Positions 16,190 through 25,791 of a DNA stretch of 27,942 nt are shown in pieces. The DNA is from Haplomitrium mnioides. Lineage: Eukaryota; Marchantiophyta; Haplomitriopsida; Calobryales. Every line of letters starts with the position of its first letter. The first letter of the stretch is position 1. The DNA lies in NCBI GenBank assembly GCA_049999725.1, contig JBNGIS010020077.1:26310-54251 (forward strand). The letters are read 5' to 3'. Under the pieces are notes generated by a model. That model did not search any database. It had not been told where the DNA came from and was given only the letters and a program-made list of their open reading frames with translations. Both the position numbers and the translations under genes were made by a program.

Positions 16190-18310
16190 CATTTTTGTGC
16201 ATCAATGTTGGTCTACAGATAGACCAATCTAGCAAAAGGTTGTTTGTTGAGTCGTGAGATTAGAGTGATATGGCCTTATCTTGAGTACAAGTAATGGTAG
16301 TTTTTCTAGTTTAAGTAGAACACTTTGTTGGTTGTTTTTTAGAGGTGCCAAGTGGGGTTCCCATTATACAAGAATGATCTCAGTGATAATGAAGGAGAAT
16401 GTTTGTTTTTGCATCCTCTCAATCCCATTGGTGTTATTTTTGTTTAACATAGGATGGTGCAGACCAACCTTACAAAGGGGAAAAGTTTTGTCTAGGTCTT
16501 TATTTGGGTAGGAGAGGTTTTGTCGAGTAGCATTTTGTTGAGTAGAAAAAAAATTTCAATGGCAGCCTTTTTTAACCAAGAGGAGGAGGTTTTGATTCTG
16601 AAAAGGTACCTAAAGTGCCATGTGGTTTGCATTTCAAGGAAAGCATCAACATGAAGAATATGCAAGAACAACTCCAGCTCTGTATTTGGAGTTTAAAGGG
16701 GTTGCTTTTGGACATTTGAGTTGAGTTGGAGGGCTGAATTAGACATGTTGATGAGGACTAAGATTTGCCCCAGGAGAAAGTTCTGCTATGGACTATGGTG
16801 CCAAATATCTATGAAGGGAAGAAGTCTGGACATACAAGGACAGTGATGGGGTTTTGACAAATAATCATTGATGTTTCATAGAAGTCAAGAAGGGTGATGC
16901 ATGGGACGGAGGAATTTTCCAGAAAGAGTTTCTAGTTCGGGAGTTTGTTGGGAAAGCATGTATACAAAGTGAAGAGTTTGCAATACAAGGAAAAACCGAG
17001 ATGAAAATTGGTATGGAATTTTTAAAGGCTGAAAATGACCTTCTTTTATGGCCATCAACTATTAAAGGCCCTCCAAAGTCTAAGTGAATTGATAGAAAAG
17101 AGTAGCCTATCAAAGAGGGATTTTTTCCAAGAGCAAAATCTATCTGCATGCTCTTACTTGACTGACAAAGAAGAGAAACAAAGAGTGGCCAGAGTAATAG
17201 GGTTGTATGGGTGGCTTTTGCAAGGGTCATATGAACACACTCGGCATTGAAAAATAAATTGTTGGAAGTAGAAAACAGAACACGACTTGAACAAAAGAAT
17301 TTTGGTGGAGTCAATTGATGACATGGCAAGTGTAGGGTGAAGTGGTCAAAGGGCAGCAAATTGAAGGCTCTATTCTGCAGCCAGCAGGGGTAAGAAGAAG
17401 GCTGGATTTGAGTTGTTGGGTTTTTGTTCATAAATTGGTTGCAGACCTTGGTCCACAAAAACAAATATGATCTACATCAGAAAAAAAAAATCAATTAGGT
17501 CAGAGCTGCCTATGGGTGAGTTTTTTGTAGGCTGCAAGGAGTTCAGGGATCTAGACAAGGTGACCAGCCCAAGTAAAACAGGGTTGATCCTTCCATGTAG
17601 GTTATGTTGGCAAATTTGTGTTAGGGAGTTAGTTCTGTTTTGTTGTTACTTGTTGAGCAAGAGTAGGAGAGGAAAGCTCGGTGGAGTGCAAGGCGTCATC
17701 ATGGCTGAGTTTCCCCGTTACCTCCGGAGAGTGGCAAAAACTCAGCATGAAGATCGTTGATCAAGACCTACTGTCGAGAATCGATGACACGAGCATGGAG
17801 TTGTGGTAGCTTGTCACTGCCATACATGATGAGGCTGAAGGGTATGAAACTTTCTGTTGACTCCACAAGGTGAAAGTCGCACTATGCATGCAGGAAATAT
17901 AGATAGATTATGGTTTCTTAAGGTATGGAAATTTAGAATTCTTGATACTGTTATGGGAGACCTCAATAGACAGACACTAATTTTGTTTAGGGAGTGTGAC
18001 ACAATACCTAAAGAGAAATATTGGACTTGTTCAGTTCCTTGTAATGTTTTCATCACACCCCTCTCCCTCATGTGTTGTTATGTATATAAGCCATTTTGTT
18101 GAATTCTCTCTTCTCCCAAATCTCTAGTTCTATTAGTTGCATGTAACTTTGTGGAAGTGGATTGGAGCAGCCAATAGAAGCCAATCAAGTAGATAGAGTA
18201 AAGTGTATTGCAAGGATCCCTCCCCTTTTCCCATCACTGACCTAGTAGTTTTTTTAGTTTTTGGAGTTTAGGGCTAATAGATTCAGAGCAAGCCAGCCTT
18301 GAACAAAACA
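16190..18310 (-). repeat. Right arm of the large inverted repeat
   Basis: Matches the left arm in reverse complement (see left arm), with an extra segment at about 16935-18034 that the left arm lacks. Near the outer end it has a TATA-like TGTATATAAG (18081-18090) and paired CCAAT motifs (AGCCAATAGAAGCCAATC, near 18170), i.e. promoter-like sequence close to each end of the structure. In the left arm the TATA-like site has decayed (GGTTTACATACATG). Confidence 0.88.
16935..18034. other. Segment present only in the right arm
   Basis: About 1.1 kb without counterpart in the left arm. It has short frames on both strands (for example plus 17467-17760, minus 17464-16865) but no motif I recognise. 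Given the short direct repeat at the matching point of the left arm, a deletion there is as likely as an insertion here. Confidence 0.5.
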
Positions 18311-18610
18311 ATGCCGCTGTTTTTGGGGAATGTATTTAGCCATTTTGTTGAATTCTCTCTCTTCTCTTCCTAAATTCTAGTTCTATTGGTTGCATGTATG
18401 ACAAGGGATTTAGGGATTCAAAATTTTGCGAACTTTGTGAAACTGGGTTTGGAGCAACCAATAGAAGCCAATCGAGTAGAAAGAGAAAAGTGCAGTGTTG
18501 GGCTCCCTCTCCTTTTCCTAGCACCGGCACAATAGAAGCAAAGAGTTTTAAAAGTTCAAGGCTAATAGATTTAGAGAAAGTTAGCCTTGAAAAAAACACT
18601 TGCATAATTT
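18311..18610 (+). repeat. Extra direct copy of the right end of the inverted repeat
   Basis: Repeats 18085-18310 in the same orientation: GCCATTTTGTTGAATTCTCTC, TCTAGTTCTATTRGTTGCATG, then a CCAATAGAAGCCAATC block, CTCCCTCTCCTTTTCC, and GGCTAATAGATT(T/C)AGAG. It differs more from the left arm than 18085-18310 does and lacks the TATATAAG site, so it is an older tandem copy or a neighbouring terminal fragment. Confidence 0.8.
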
Positions 18611-18748
18611 CTCTACAAGTGTTTTACCAATCAAAAGTGCCTTTCCACATGCATTTTTTCTTTGCAAAATTTGAGTACAAGCTCTCAAATTTATTTTTTG
18701 TGTAAAATTTGGTTTTTGACATTCATTTTGTTATTCTATTTCTCTAAT

Positions 18749-19096
18749 ATGTTTCAAGGTATAAATAATGGTATTGGCCCTTTTGAGTATGGGTTTGTAC
18801 CTATGGCTCCATCAAGTATGACCAAGAAACAATTCCATTAGTTGTTGGATGCTGTTTATGTTCTAAGAATGATCTCGGAGGGAATAACAACCATGACTAG
18901 TAAAGTTTTTTTGTCGTACATATTTGGAGACATGCTAGAGAGATGTGGAGATGAGAAAGTAGTTGAAAGTTACAACTTTGCCCATCGTTGGACCTTGATG
19001 TGGTTGTTTTCTCTTTCAAACAAAACATACTTTGAGGTAAGAGATCGCTCAATCCAACCTTTGCAACCATACCGTACTAGATATGCCAACGACTGA
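18749..19096 (+). pseudogene. Decayed ORF of unknown family
   Basis: From ATG 18749 a single frame reads MFQGINNGIGPFEYGFVP, then MTKKQFH, a TAG at 18839-18841, LLDAVYVLRMISEGITTM, FLSYIFGDMLERCGDEKV, NFAHRWTLMWLFSLS, and a TGA at 19094-19096, after which the same frame continues with VNDDIDGKN. The amino-acid composition is protein-like on both sides of the first stop, which suggests a recently broken gene or a transposon-encoded protein. There are no recognisable catalytic motifs. The small plus ORF that starts at 18842 is just the part after the first stop. Confidence 0.35.
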
Positions 19097-21212
19097 GTCA
19101 ATGATGACATTGATGGCAAAAATGAAAAAAATATGGTAGCAATACAACTTGAGTGATTGCAATACACATAAGAAGTTTCTCTGATTGCAAGGAAGAAAGT
19201 TGTTGCTGAAGGTGATGTTGTAGAGAGAGCATAACCTTGTCGTCAATGTGTTGTAAGGTCAGAGGCTATCACACTTGACTTCTTTGTTGACATTATGCAT
19301 GTCTATAATCTCATCTTATTGTACAATATACGATTAGAGAGAGGAATATGCATCACTTACCTCCATATATCCTCTAAATAGATGTGAGAGAAGTGCAAAA
19401 GAGGGGGATTGAGGTGGAGATTTGTAACCATCTCACTAATAAACAAGAGATTTTAAGGTTGTGAATGCCAACATGTGAGGTTGATGAAGAATAACAACCT
19501 TTGCCTTATACAACATAAGGTGAAGGCAATGTTGACTGCTATGAGATAATAGATGAGACAATATGTCCAACTTTTAGAGATCGTATCATCATTGCAATGT
19601 TGTTGGATTAAATACATTTAATTTTGAAATTTGAGCTTGTAGTTGATTTAGTGCATATTTAATTCATGTTAAATGATAATGCTCATAAGCGTTATCCAAC
19701 ATTTTACAAATTAGACATCTAAACATTAAATGGCTCAATGTTAGGATGTTGGATCCAAGTGAGAAGAGATCTTCATGATTCCAAGAGTTTGGTGTGAATC
19801 TAGTTTTTTGTTAGAGTCATCAACCTAAGGCAAGGTAGTTTTCTTTCTTTTGTCAATAATTTTGCAAATTAAATATTTTTTTGGTGTTTTTTTTTTTTTG
19901 CTTTTGAATCATAGATGATAGATTAAATTTTGAATGAATACTAATTCTATTGGAGGTCTATCATACATAGTGCATCGTATGAGGTACAAGAAACCCTTAC
20001 ATGAAGAGAATAGATTTTCACTAAAGAGCATTATGCATTATTATAGGCTTGTATTACCTATGAGGAGGTGGTACATCTCTTTAACCCTTCACCAATTTTT
20101 TTTGAAATATTGTGAACAAGTATGTTCTTACTAACATTCAAATATCACTAAATACTAACTTGTAGCATTGAGTTTTCCAAATCTAGAAGCCTTGTTTGAT
20201 GTGGAGGTATAAGGGGTCTTCGAGAAAATAAATTAGAAATTCCCTCTATTCAGTTTACTTGACTGTAGTAACGTAATTTTTAGTGAGTCATGTTTGGTAG
20301 AATGTTATTATAGCATGTAAAAACAGTGCAAACTTGAAAGTAAATTGAAAAATAAGTAAGCAAGAAGACTCAAAAAAACAATGACAACCAAATATACCAC
20401 TTCCAACTACTACAACCACCAACCTCTAGGTAGACAAACATCATATATTTGATGTCTTCATAGTGGAAGAGGTGTTATCCATGATCAAGAAGTTATATAT
20501 TAAAGCATGTGCCACACAAAAGTATGCTGAAATATGACGCAACACACCTTACTCAGCTATAATATACTTGTTTAATCACGTCAATGGAGTCGATTTCCCA
20601 CATGAATAGAAGATCAACACCAATATTCCCATATTCAAGACAAAACACATAATCCAACACTCTAGTTGCCAAACCATCATGATCAGCTCCCTCCTCTCAA
20701 AACTCTTTGTTGCCACTTGAACCTCAAGCTCACCAAATAGAATGAATACATCAACTTTAGACCCAATGACAAGCTGGTTTCCAAGAAGATCATTGTACTT
20801 CAGACCATCTCTTGACCATATGCACCTTGGTTAAATAACACAAATGTATGGAAGGCTTATACTTTTATTTTTCGACTTCTAAATGACATTTGGCTGAGTT
20901 TTTGGACACAAACTATGGCATATACTAGAAAAGCTACATCTCCTACCAAATTGGCTTACTACCACATAATTCCTTTACTAAGAAGGTCTAGCAAGCAATA
21001 GAACCAATCTTGGAATGTTACAACCTATTCATTTCAATATATAGGACAAACAAGCATGCTCTCTATCACCAACTCTATTTGGTGTGTTCATCAAAAAGTT
21101 TGAAGCAATTCTATTGACTATTGAAGATCCATTATCTAAGTTACTATCCACCAATGTACCTATCTTACTCTAAATGGGCAACATTGTTCTTATGTCAACT
21201 ACTACAAGTACA
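19097..21212. other. AT-rich intergenic region, no gene seen
   Basis: About 2.1 kb of low-GC sequence with homopolymer runs (for example a T-tract near 19890). Small open frames here lack motifs and look like chance. No tRNA, rRNA or clear repeat was found. Confidence 0.55.
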
Positions 21213-21348
21213 AGTTTACAATGATAGCTCATGGCCTTAGACCAATTTTGCAACCAATCTTACATGACAATGAACCTTAAAGTTTACAATGATAGCTCAT
21301 GGCCTTAGACCAATTCTGCAACCAATCTTACATGACAATGAACCTTAA
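21213..21348. repeat. Tandem duplication, 68-bp unit, two nearly identical copies
   Basis: AGTTTACAATGATAGCTCAT starts at 21213 and at 21281; the units differ by one base (ATTTTG/ATTCTG). The duplicated text includes part of a LINE reverse-transcriptase fragment, so it happened after that LINE piece arrived. Confidence 0.92.
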
Positions 21349-21392
21349 AGAAGCAAAAATAATAATTATCGTCTTTGGTAAATGGCTCACAA

Positions 21393-21396
<4 letters not shown>
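21290..21396 (+). mobile_element. Small LINE reverse-transcriptase fragment
   Basis: The plus-strand translation LDQFCNQSYMTMNLKEAK, then VFGKWLT, matches LAQFCTQHDMTINLKKTK, then LFGKWLT of the LINE at 24965-27876, which lies on the opposite strand. The fragment covers only the segment just after the YVDD box. It is cut on the right by an (AG)n tract and its left part is duplicated. Confidence 0.7.

Positions 21397-21437
<41 letters not shown>
21397..21437 (+). repeat. (AG)n microsatellite
   Basis: About 20 uninterrupted AG units. It directly abuts the LINE fragment. Confidence 0.97.
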
Positions 21438-21440
<3 letters not shown>

Positions 21441-21442
21441 TG

Positions 21443-21482
21443 ATTAAAGTCGCAGGTCAACCATTAAAGTCGCAGGTCAACC
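21443..21482. repeat. Exact tandem duplication of 20 bp
   Basis: ATTAAAGTCGCAGGTCAACC occurs twice without change, at 21443-21462 and 21463-21482. It is recent, just beyond the microsatellite. Confidence 0.95.
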
Positions 21483-21840
21483 CTCACGCATAGGGACTAT
21501 AAGGTACAACAAGCACAAATCTGAGTGGTGAGCAGAAGCTCACGCGTAGAAAATAGTTTGCTCACTCTAATCTCTCATTGTTCTTCTTGCTACTGAAAGT
21601 AAAATAGATAAATAAAATGGGGCAAGGGGAGGGGATCATCCCTCTGTTTGCCTCAAAGTCAAAGTCTGAAACTAAAACTAAAACTAAATCTGCATTGGCG
21701 CCAATTGGGGTGGCATGTTCGAGTCCATGTGTAGTGTGTTTAGCTTTAAGGTGGTGTGTGTCATCTCAGCAGCATGTTCCCGCCCTGGAGTACTTTCCTA
21801 TGAATCCATTGTCCTTTATGAGGAAGTATGGGCTAGTCTC
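21483..21840. other. Spacer before the minisatellite
   Basis: About 360 bases of mixed sequence. An ATG-started frame at 21617 runs 99 codons but is low-complexity (Lys/Thr/Ser repeats from ACTAAA units) and continues into the minisatellite, so I do not call it a gene. A 12-base palindrome, ATTGGCGCCAAT, lies at 21694-21705. Confidence 0.4.
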
Positions 21841-23140
21841 GGAGTACATTCCAGGTCTGAATTTTGTTCTAGTCTTGAGGTATATTCCAGCCAGCTCACA
21901 AGCACCCTCCGGCTAGTCTTGAGGTATGTTTTGAAGAGTCTTCCAGCTCTGAGTGAGAGCATTCTATTCTGGCCCTGAAGCACATGATTCAGCTTTGCGG
22001 TATGCTCTATTCAAGCTTGGGATATGTCCCCGACCTTGAAGCCTGTTTGGAAGCACTTTCCCACTTTTGATTAGTCTATTCCAGCCAGTCTTGAGTTTCT
22101 GATTTGGTAGTCCCTGAAATTTCTAGTTAGTGTTAGGATTTCCCTATTCCAGCTTTGTTCTCTCTGATTCCAGCTCTGTTCTCTCTGTGTCACTAGCATT
22201 TCGGAGTTCCAGCCCCACTCCCTGAGATGTGATCCAGCCGTTCCGTTTAGATGGGTTCCAGCCGTGATGTGTGTTCCAACCTTGAGATGTGATCCAGCAG
22301 CTCTCTTGAGGTGTGTTCCAGCCCTGATGTGTGATCCATCCTTGAACTGTGTTGCAGCCTTGTCCCTGAAATGTCTAGTACCCAAAGTGAGCAGCTCCTC
22401 TCAAATGAGCAGCTCCCCTGAAATGCGATGTTCCATCAACTCCTTGGAGTATTCCAGCATCTGTAATGATCCTGTAGCTCACCTAAAATGTTTCAGCCGC
22501 TCCAAATGAGATGTTCCAGCAGCTCTTTAAAAATCCTGAGATGTTCCAGCTGCTCTTTAAAAATCCTGAGATGTTCCAGCCCATGAAGACCTTGAGATGT
22601 TACAGCCCATGAAATCTCTGGGGTGTTCCAGCATCCAATCTTGGAATCCATTATCCAGCCCTAAACTCCCACATCCAGCCCTGCTGTCATCCTATTGAAG
22701 TATGTGGGTGATTCTCTTGAGGTTCCGCACATCCCTCCCTGAAATCCAGCCTCCAGTCTTGAGATCTAGTGTCTACTCCTGGTATCCATCATTCAGTTCT
22801 TAGGTCCAGCAGCTAGTCTTGAAATCCAGCCTTCAATCTTGAGATTCGTCCTCCAGTCATGAAGTCCAGCATTGGGTTCTGAAATTTAATATCCAGGCTC
22901 AGATCTAGTAGCCAGCCGTAAAGAGTGCCAGCTCCAGCTCTGAACTGGTCCAGTTTCATCCTTTCCTGTTCCAGTCGGTACGCTCCATTTCAGCCAGCAC
23001 GGTTTGCTCCAGTCATTGCGTTTTGTGTCGGCCATCTTGATCTGTCCCAGTCCCCGTTCAGCTCAGGCCATCACATTCTTTGTGTCCGCCCTCATGTTCT
23101 GTTCCAGCCATCACCACGCTCCTTTCCTCACTCCAGCTGA
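21841..23140. repeat. Minisatellite region with CCAGC core, divergent left part
   Basis: Irregular units of about 20-36 bp that share TTCCAGCCCTG-like cores: (T)GAGGTGTGTTCCAGCC near 21880-22380, GAGATGTTCCAGC near 22500-22620, AAATCCAGCCT near 22640-22900, and a sparser CAGCC/CCAGT block at 22925-23140. Three exact-length 30-bp units stand out at 22508, 22538 and 22568 (GAGATGTTCCAGC then GCTCTTTAAAAATCCT). Open frames over this region are products of the repetition. Confidence 0.82.
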
Positions 23141-23430
23141 ACCACTATAGGCTGGTAGGAGAGAGAGATGGTAGTCTAATCTCTCAATAATCTCTTTGAT
23201 TCACTAACAGGCAGAGATTCCGGAAAGTTCTGAAAGCTAGTTTTGAAAGATTTCCAGTCAGTTTTCCTCAGGTTTCCGGAGACTTCCAGTTAGTACTACA
23301 ATTTGCTATTCCGTCTTCTGAGATTTCCATCTGAGTTCTAGCTCCTGGTCTACTTGGTCTAGATCTTGAGGTTTTCTATTTCAGCTCTCGGGTTAGTTTT
23401 GGTTGCAGCTTGAGGCTTGTAGCGATTGGT
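23141..23430. other. Interruption of the minisatellite
   Basis: About 290 bases with a short GAGAGAGA tract and several TTTCCAG or TTCCGGA motifs, possibly very diverged units. No gene is seen. Confidence 0.4.
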
Positions 23431-24720
23431 TATAGCTTCAGTTTTTCAAGCCCAGCTCTGCATTCTGTCCAGCCTTCCATTTTGATTCTAACATTCCAGC
23501 TCTATATAATTTTGATATTCCAACTCCAATTGGATATTCCAGCTTTGTGTTATGAGCTTCTAGCCTTGCATATTGGTCCATTTTAGTCCCTAGCCAGCTC
23601 TGCATTCTGATTCCACCCCTGTATTTGGTATTCTAGCCTTGCCTGTTGATGATCCAGCCCTGTATTTTGGTATTCCAGTTCTGTGTTTTGAACTTCTGCT
23701 TTGCGAATTGGTTATGCTCGGATTTGGTTTTGCCTTTTAATTTTTGGTTTTTGCATTGCGATCCAGTCCTGTATTGTGGTTTGATTGGTCGAGCCCTGCA
23801 TTTGATATTCCTGTCTTGCATGTTGGTAATCCGGTCTTGCATTGATCTTGAATCCGGCCCTGCTTTCTGGTTCCAACCCTGCCTTTTGGTATTCTAGCCG
23901 GACATTTTGATCAGCCTTTTGTTTTGGTATTTGAGAACTGCATTTTGATCTTGATTTGGTCCATCCCTGCATTCGGATCCTGATTCTGTCCCTGCACTTT
24001 GATTCCATCCTTGTATTTGATGTTTCAGCCCTGTTTGCTCCAGCCTTGCGTTTTGAAATTCCAGCTCTACGGTTATATTTACCAGTCCTGTGTTTTGTAT
24101 TGTGATCTTGTTTTGGTCCAGCTCTGCCTTCTGGTTCCAGCCCTGTATTATTGTATTCCAGCCCTTCATTCTGGTGTTCCAGTCTTGCATTTTGAAATTT
24201 CTGCCGTTTGATCCCGCTTTGGTCTTTTGGTCTTGATTCCAGCCCTACATTGATTCCAACCCTGCATTTTGATATTCCAGTTCTGTTTTTTGATATTCCC
24301 GTTTTACCTTTTCATATTTTAGCCTTGTGTTTTGATTTTCTAACCCTGCATATTGGCATCCCAGCCCTGCATTTGGATATCGCCTTGTGTTTTGATCCAG
24401 TTCTGTATTTTGGTCCAGCCCTGCATATTGATTGGTCCAGTTCTGCTTTTGATAAGCCCATCTTGCGTTTTGGTATTTCAGCCTTGTATTGGTCTTGGAT
24501 CCAGCCCGGCCTTGTGATTCCAATCTGTTTTTTGATATTCCGGTCATGCGATTTGATATTCCAGCCCTACTTTTTGATATACCAGTTCTGCATTTTGGTA
24601 GCATGTTGGTCCAGCCCTGCACTTTGATCCTGAGGCCAGCCCTGCATTTTGATCCTGAGGCCAGCTCTGCATTCTGGTTTCAACCTTGCCTTCTGATATT
24701 CCCGATGTGATCTAGCCCGT
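23431..24720. repeat. Minisatellite, about 21-bp unit, CCAGCCCTGCATTTTGATATT
   Basis: Many units of CCAGCCCTGCATTTTGATATT and variants (TTCCAGTTCTGTGTTTTG, CCAGCCTTGTATTTTGGT), mostly spaced near 21-33 bases. Since 21 is a multiple of three and the unit has no minus-strand stop in any frame, long antisense frames appear with a heptad-like pattern (YQNAGLE, ISKCRAG or NIKMQGW depending on frame). Copy-to-copy differences are frequent, so the array is old. A nearly exact tandem pair of 33-34 bp (CCAGCCCTGCATTTTGATCC, then TGAGG) lies at about 24612-24665. Confidence 0.88.
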
Positions 24721-24930
24721 ATGATCGTTATTTTGTTCCTTCGGTGCTCCATTTCAGTTCTCGTGCTCTCCAGTCATCTCATCATGCCCATACTATTCCA
24801 TCCCTCTTGGTTTGTTCTGGCCATTCCGCCTATTCTGATCAGCGTTTTCATCCCAGCTCAGGATTTGAGGATTTCTATTGTGGGTTGGCTCGTAGTGTCA
24901 TTACTTCGCGTAGAAATAGTGCGAGCCATC
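24721..24930. repeat. Diverged direct copy of the 22970-23130 block
   Basis: GGTGCTCCATTTCAG...CTCCAGTCAT... here resembles GGTACGCTCCATTTCAG...CTCCAGTCATT at about 22976-23020, and both continue with GGCCAT and CAGCTCAGG motifs. The two blocks bracket the 21-bp array, so the array may have grown inside a duplicated segment. Confidence 0.55.
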
Positions 24931-24964
24931 GCTGGTCTGGGTAAGCCATAAAGTTTTGGACGGT

Positions 24965-25791
24965 TTAGAGTTGAAGTATGAATAGGCCATGATATCTTCC
25001 TCTGATTTCATAATATCTTGGGCAACAAAATATGAGGTGGTGTTTGTCTTCGGGGAGCTGCAGCGTGCATTGGAGGCATGTTGTTTTTTTGGGTTGAACT
25101 GTGTTGTTGATCTTGAACCATTTCACTGTTTCGCATCTAAGACGGTGTGAGCCACTGCGTAGCTGAGTTAGAGTGTGGATGATGTGGAGAGACATATTTC
25201 CTTCTAGGTATTGTTGTATTTGTTGGCAAGGATGGGGGTTGATCAGTGTGAAGTATTTGGCGGTTCGTGAAGTTGTGATGTAGGATTGCCACTAGGTCAT
25301 GAAGTAATGGTTAGGAAGGTGGTCCAGAGTAGAGCCTTCTGGGAGCTTGTAATGTCTAATCCCCACCGGGATAACCAAGAGCGGCATTGGTTGTACCAAT
25401 TCATTGTGTCTTCAACCCCTGATTGGCGGTATGCTTCTAAGGCCAAGTTGGGGTATCATGTGTGGGTCATCTCTAGTAGGGATTGTATGTAGGTGACCAA
25501 TTTCTGGACCGTGTAGGCTTCTAATAGTAGCATTCCAAATTTGGCTAGCAGTATATAGAGTGGGTAGTAGGACGGACGTTGGCTAATTTGGTGAGAAATA
25601 TTTTAAGAGGTTTCTCTCCTTGTTTCAGCCACATAGTTGGTGTGAGTGTTGCTTCTCAGATTTCCACGCCATATAATGTTGTGGGTGTGACAAAGGTGTG
25701 AAAGAGGTTGATGTGTATTGGTATGTTCTAGATGTCCTTCTCTTTGCACCAGCTATTGATCTGATAGAGGCTTGCTAAGATGGTTGTCAGT
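24965..25791 (-). pseudogene. LINE thumb region and C-terminal zinc-binding-like motif
   Basis: The minus-strand frame 25195-24965 reads TLTQLRSGSHRLRCETVKWF, then CLQCTLQLPEDKHHLIFCCP, then RYYEIRGRYHG. The C-X2-C...ED..HH...C pattern after an LRSGSHRLR segment is the usual C-terminal end of many LINE ORF2 proteins. Upstream, pieces such as FLTKLANVRPTTHSIY and TPTTLYGVE in various frames are the RT thumb region; stops and indels break them up. Confidence 0.8.

Noticed and set aside
16865-17464. Minus-strand ORF of 199 codons in the right arm
   Set aside because: Composition looks random (Ser, Phe, Pro, Cys rich), it spans the border between arm and arm-specific segment, and the matching left arm does not keep it.
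17467-17760. Plus-strand ORF of 97 codons
   Set aside because: No recognisable motif, starts in an A-rich tract, and neighbouring frames are broken; likely chance within a decayed element.
21694-21705. ATTGGCGCCAAT as a retroelement primer-binding site
   Set aside because: TGGCGCC starts some plant PBSs, but the following bases do not match a tRNA end and no LTR end or gag follows.
21841-24720. Regular short repeats that could suggest a CRISPR array
   Set aside because: Units are nearly contiguous and diverged, with no constant repeat and unique spacer pattern, and the host is a plant.
23633-24752. Series of overlapping minus-strand ORFs rich in Gln, Asn, Gly and Arg
   Set aside because: They come from the stop-free 21-bp minisatellite and shift frame repeatedly; no single frame is preserved.
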